Shown here: in pieces, positions 59,768 through 64,000 of the stretch
Layout: each line of letters starts with the position of its first letter
How positions within the stretch are numbered: the first letter of the stretch is position 1
Assembly (NCBI GenBank): GCA_001789635.1
Contig: MGAF01000004.1
Coordinates: forward strand, 61,105 to 125,104
Reading direction: 5' to 3'
DNA: 64,000 bases
Source of the DNA: Candidatus Roizmanbacteria bacterium RIFCSPLOWO2_01_FULL_35_13
GTDB lineage: Bacteria; Patescibacteriota; Microgenomatia; UBA1406; GWC2-37-13
Translations under genes and position numbers: made by a program
Notes under the pieces: model-generated
What the model saw: the letters and a program-made list of their open reading frames with translations, nothing else
Database searches by the model: none
Told to the model about the DNA's origin: nothing

Positions 59768-60349
59768 ATGGTAATGTATGAACCTGGAAGAATCCATCAG
59801 GTAATTGAGAGACAACTGGAAAGGCGAAAATTTAGAACCGAAGCTGAAAGAATGCTGTTCGAAACTATGGCAGAATCTTTCGGACTTAATATTGGAGAAG
59901 ATGATTTTAGATCAGAATATTTATTAAGAGCTTTAGAAAAAGACGAAATAGGATTACGGAAAATAGAAGTTAAAACAACAAGAAATATTCAGATACCCTT
60001 TTATGTTATTTCTGATAGAAATGGTGAAAATAAGTTGTATGAGTATACTAGTAGAAGAGTCTATACTCTTTTAAATAGTTATGAAGGACCTTTTTACAAC
60101 TTTCAATTTTACCCCGATTCATATCTGCTAAACTCTGACAAGAACTATAAAGATAATTTTTATGCTGTTAATTTGAGAATTAATTCAGTAAGCCCTAAAA
60201 TACTTCAGTTTGCGAGAGATTGCCATAATGAATTCAAGCAAAGCAGAAGAGATATGGATTTAATTCGACCCAGTAGAAAACTTACAGATCATTTAATCGA
60301 AGCTTCCTTAGGACTTGCAAATTTAGCCATTAGGAAAAATCTAATTTAA
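59768..60349 (+). CDS. Unknown protein
   Basis: 193 aa ORF with good coding composition. Confidence 0.6.
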   Translation: MVMYEPGRIHQVIERQLERRKFRTEAERMLFETMAESFGLNIGEDDFRSEYLLRALEKDEIGLRKIEVKTTRNIQIPFYVISDRNGENKLYEYTSRRVYTLLNSYEGPFYNFQFYPDSYLLNSDKNYKDNFYAVNLRINSVSPKILQFARDCHNEFKQSRRDMDLIRPSRKLTDHLIEASLGLANLAIRKNLI

Positions 60350-60442
60350 TTTATCATGTAGGTAATCTATTCTTTGAATGATCTCGCTACGGCGGGAGAA
60401 TCGGAAAGTTCTCGACTTCGCCAGGTACAAGACTGCACCTGG

Positions 60443-60559
60443 CTACGCTCGAACAATAAACCTGTAGGGAACCGACAGATTGGTTACTTTTCCGTCTACC
60501 AATCCGACATCACCCTTCCCAACCTCATCAAACCAGACTATTGCTTTTTTCGAAGTCAT
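60443..60559 (-). pseudogene. Degenerate copy of ppsA 5' end
   Basis: MTSKKAIVWFDEVGKGDVGLVDGKVTNLSVPYRFIVRA* versus MTPKKAIVWFDEVNKGDVGLVGGKGANLGEMTNANLPVPYGFIV. Confidence 0.92.
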
Positions 60560-60618
60560 GTATATAATATACAGATTATTATGAAGTTAAAGCAAGAGCA
60601 ATTTAAAAATAAATAACA

Positions 60619-60930
60619 ATGAAAGCAGAATTATTACCACAAGAAGTTTTACAAGCATTAGAAAAGGGATATAAAAATAGAATAAGAATTATACTTCAAC
60701 TTACTCCACCAGTATTTTATTGGGCAAATGCAAATCCCAGAGCAACAAGTCATAATGAATTATTGGGTGAACTAAATTTAAAAGAAGATGATGCAAATTT
60801 AAGAGGAGAGTATTTATCGAGACCTCTTGCTAGCGTAAATATAAGTGAACCAACTGTAGCACTACTCACTCCACCAACAGATGAGGAAGTAATTCTAATT
60901 GCTACAACAGGAAAAATAGTCGCTTTGTGA
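60619..60930 (+). CDS. Unknown small protein (module copy 2)
   Basis: 103 aa ORF. Confidence 0.55.
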   Translation: MKAELLPQEVLQALEKGYKNRIRIILQLTPPVFYWANANPRATSHNELLGELNLKEDDANLRGEYLSRPLASVNISEPTVALLTPPTDEEVILIATTGKIVAL

Positions 60931-60944
60931 AATTTTTGACACAC

Positions 60945-60962
60945 TTTGTTATAGTTGACAAA
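60945..60962 (+). promoter_or_regulatory. Conserved element TTTGTTATAGTTGACAAA; TTGACA-17 nt-TAAACT
   Basis: Identical to 59654-59671; plausible sigma70 promoter toward tRNA-Ala/23S. Confidence 0.55.
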
Positions 60963-61153
60963 GATAAAAAGCTTTGTTAAACTTTCCTTTACCAATGAAA
61001 ATAACATTTTCATAACGGCAGCATTGGAGACTCCCAGTTAGTTCTCCTAACAGCCTCCTAGAAATATAAAAAATAAAAGATAGAATATAAAATATCTATT
61101 TTGTCTTTTTAATAATTTTTTATATTTAATTTTTAATATTTCAAATTCCTGTC

Positions 61154-61227
61154 GGGCCTGTAGTTCAGCTGGCTAGAACATCGCATTTGCAATGCGAAGG
61201 TCACCGGTTCGAGCCCGGTCAGGTCCA
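61154..61227 (+). tRNA. tRNA-Ala(TGC)
   Basis: GGGCCTG..TCGCA-TTTGCAA-TGCGA..GGTTCGAGCC..CAGGTCC-A. Confidence 0.95.
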
Positions 61228-61652
61228 CTCTTCGCTCTTTAAATATAAAGAGCTTCGGTGTGGCAGGCCACCCTTTGATTTCCTGAGTAAGAATTTAAAC
61301 TTTAAAATCTTATTCAGAAATTCAAACCCGGCAAGTTCAGGATAAATAAAAGTTTACCCTGAGCGAAGTCGAAGGGCACTTTAACAATTAACTAGGTAGG
61401 TCTAAATAAGATCCTTCACCCAAAATAATTTGTAAGATAAATTTTATTTTTGGGTTCAGGACAATTTATTTAGCCATAAATTGATTATTAACAATAAAGA
61501 TGGGAGAATTAAAGCTAATGGTGGATGCCTAGGTAGTTTGAGCCGAAGAAGGACGCGTGTATGAGCGCGATAACAACGGTTAGTCCTCTAACAGACATTA
61601 TCAACCGTTGGTTTCCAAATGGAGTAATCCTTGCTTGCGCAAGCAAGCAGAG

Positions 61653-61778
61653 TCCCTGTTTCGCAAGAAATTTCAAATTCCAAGAAACAAGATACAAAAA
61701 AATTTCAAAAATTCAATTTTCAAATATTCAATGTTTGTTTCTTGTGGGTTGGTTATTGGAGCTTCCTGCGAAGCAGGG
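61653..61778. repeat. 23S rRNA insertion 1, stem-loop
   Basis: Outer arms TCCCTGTTTCGCA / TGCGAAGCAGGGA; inner CAAGAAACAAGATACAAA / TTTGTTTCTTG. Confidence 0.85.
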
Positions 61779-61876
61779 ATGGGGAACCTGGTGAACTGAA
61801 ACATCTAAGTAACCAGAGGAAAATAAAACACATGTGATTTCGTTAGTAGCGGCGAGCGAAAGCGAAACAGTCTAAA

Positions 61877-61984
61877 CTTGTGCGCAGCACAAGAGTTAAA
61901 TAGATAATTAGTTATGAGTTACTTAGTCCAAAAACTAAGCAACTAATTAACTAAAAAACTAATAACTCTCGCGCTGCGCGCGAG
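61877..61984. repeat. 23S rRNA insertion 2
   Basis: CTTGTGCGCAGCACAAG hairpin, AATTAGTTATGAGTTACTTAGT..ACTAAGCAACTAATTAACTAA, CTCGCGCTGCGCGCGAG hairpin. Confidence 0.8.
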
Positions 61985-62171
61985 GGTTGTAGGGCAGATA
62001 ATATGGGATTGATTGCGGATAGGAGAATGATCTGGAAAGATCAATCATAGAAAGTGATAATCTTGTATCCTAAATCCAAAATCACCCTATTCTGTTCCTA
62101 AGTACCACGAGTCACGGCAAACCTTGTGGGAAGCCGGGTCGGTCACGATCCAAGACTAAACACTCAAACTA

Positions 62172-62211
<40 letters not shown>

Positions 62212-62284
62212 CCCCCGAGAGGGGAGTGAAATAGAACCTGAAACCATTAGCTAACAAACAATGAGAGCTCGTGCGTGGAACAAG

Positions 62285-62382
62285 GCTAAATTTCTAATTT
62301 CTAATTGCTCTAATTTATCTAATTTTTTAGATTAATTGGTAATTAAGTTAATTAGGTTAATTTATCCTCGCGCTGCGCGCGA
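62285..62382. repeat. 23S rRNA insertion 3
   Basis: CTAAATTTCTAATTTCTAATTGCTCTAATTTATCTAA .. TTAGATTAATTGGTAATTAAGTTAATTAG, then CTCGCGCTGCGCGCGAG. Confidence 0.8.
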
Positions 62383-63020
62383 GTGATCATGTGCCTATTG
62401 AAGAATGAGCCAGCGAGTATTCCAACGTGCGCTACGCTTAAGCCCGATACAATCGGGTGGAGGCAGAGCGAAAGCGAGTCCTAATAGGGCGTTTTTGTGC
62501 CGTTGGTATGACCCGAAACTGGGTGAGCTAACCTTGAGCAGGATGAACCCCGATCACAATCGGGGGGAGGTCCGTACCCGTTGTTGGTGAAATAGCATGG
62601 GACGACTTGAGGTTAGGGGTTATATGCCTATCGAACCCAGAGATAGCTGGTTCTCCCCGAAATATATTTAGGTATAGCCTTCCGTTAATTTTTTGTGGGA
62701 TAGAGCTACTAGATGTCCCGCCAAGCGTAAGCAAGGCGGGACAACTAAACTCCGAATACGCAAAAATTACTACGGAGGAGTCAGTCTTGCCCGGATAAGC
62801 GGGTATAGGCGAAAGGGAAACATCCCAGATTCCCGTCTAAGGTTCTAAAATGTTTTTTAAGTGGAGAAGGCCGTTGAATTTCCAACACAGTAGGGAGGTT
62901 GGCTCAGAAGCAGCCATCCTTTAAAGAGTGCGTAACAGCTCACCTAAATAGCCCTCCGATTCGGAGGGGAAATTCTGCGCCTAAAATGAACGGAGCTAAA
63001 AAAACTACCGAAGACGGAGA

Positions 63021-63242
63021 CTTGTGCAAAGCACAAGAAATTTCAATAACCAAGATACAAGATACAAACAATAATCAAATACTACAAATTATTCAAATAA
63101 GCAAATAAAATAACAAATTATTGAATGATTTAATCATTAAATCTTTATTAAATTTATTTGTCGGATTTGTTTATTTGTAATTTTAAATTTGTTTGGAATA
63201 CTTGTTGATTGTAATTTGGAGCTTCTTGAGCTTTGCTCAAGT
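63021..63242. repeat. 23S rRNA insertion 4
   Basis: CTTGTGCAAAGCACAAG (63021-63037) and CTTGAGCTTTGCTCAAG (63225-63241) bracket ~190 nt of AT-rich inverted repeat including ACCAAGATACAAGATACAAA. Confidence 0.85.
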
Positions 63243-64000
63243 GGTAGGGGAGCGTCCCGACAACAATGAAGGTGAACCGTAAGGTTTGCTGGAGTGGTCG
63301 GGAGCGAGAATGCTGGCATAAGTAGTGTATCTCTCGATGAAAACTCGAGATGCCGAAAACCCAAGGTTTCCTCAGCAATGTCTATCATCTGAGGGTTAGT
63401 CGGATCTAAGTGATATGCAGTTTTGTATATCGCGACGTATAAGCAGTTAAAATTCTGCTACTTTGATATTTTCGTTATTACTTGCATTTTGACGAAGTTT
63501 GATACCCCGACCCTTATTTATAGGGGTCAAGTTATAAGCTTTTGCGAATAACAAATACAATTCTAATGTAATGTTGGGAAAGTCGGGGGACTTAAGTTTC
63601 CAAGAAAAAAGATGCAAGGAGAAGATATTGAATCCGTACCGATAACCGACACTGGTGGGTTGGTCGAGTAGACCAAGGCATACGGGTAATGATGATTTAA
63701 GGAACTCGGCAAAAAAACTGAGCGTAAGTTTTCGATATGCTCTGTCCCGATTTAATCGGGATCACAGCAAATGTTTGTCAACCGACTGTTTAGCAAAAAC
63801 ACAGGCCCCTGCTAACCTGAATAAGGGATGTATAGGGGCTGAAATCTGTCCGGTACTGGTAAGTCAATCGTTGCGGCTGACTTTAAGCAATTAGAGAAGG
63901 TTGCGATGCAAGCTCCAGTGAACGACAGCTCTAACCCTGAGAGTTCTAAGGTAGCGTAACCCCTTGCCGGGTAAGTTCCGGCCCGCATGAAAGGTCTAAC

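Noticed and set aside
62405-63894. ORFs listed within the 23S rRNA (e.g. 62405..62590, 62899..63108, 63655..63894)
   Set aside because: They lie on conserved rRNA sequence and its insertions; not protein coding.
63930-64000. Group I intron or homing endonuclease near the 23S 1920-1950 region, common in CPR
   Set aside because: GAGTTCTAAGGTAGCGTAACCCCTTGCCGGGTAAGTTCCGGCCCGCATGAAAGG is contiguous with no insertion or LAGLIDADG ORF; other insertions are hairpin repeats without coding sequence.

Overview
This AT-rich window looks like a Candidate Phyla Radiation (Patescibacteria, probably Microgenomates-like) chromosome; that placement is inferred from gene content and repeat style. TGA is used as a normal stop. 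Left to right it holds: a surface-polysaccharide cluster (truncated flippase, GT4, GT2, O-antigen ligase-like); LysM, PolX, LemA and HtpX genes; an asparagine synthetase fused to a CofE/F420-ligase-like domain; gatCAB; dnaE; a complete F-type ATP synthase operon with two different c-subunit genes and a short delta; topA-ruvA-ruvB; a GH36-like gene broken by an in-frame TGA; a GT4; a RAYT (REP-associated tyrosine transposase) locus; an SBP and secG; uvrC, a transglutaminase-like gene, uvrA and uvrB; DedA, MscS-like, YraN, rplS and pyrG; an unknown-gene island; eno and ppsA; small unknown genes; tRNA-Ala; and most of a 23S rRNA gene running off the right edge. Nine tRNA genes were read by eye. 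The main discovery is a dense population of short palindromic repeat families. They occupy intergenic spaces, sit in frame inside essential genes (gatB, ppsA, polX, asnB, uvrB, topA, a GT2), form protein C-termini, and form hairpin insertions in the 23S rRNA at or near classical intervening-sequence sites. A 19-nt stretch is identical between the gatB insert and a 23S rRNA insert. One family (CCGTTACACCTGAAAGGTGTAACGG) brackets the RAYT gene and also occurs inside uvrB, which suggests a transposase/REP pair. Two accessory islands carry decayed copies of neighbouring housekeeping gene ends (eno, pyrG, ppsA). No searches or folding programs were run; family calls come from motif recognition.
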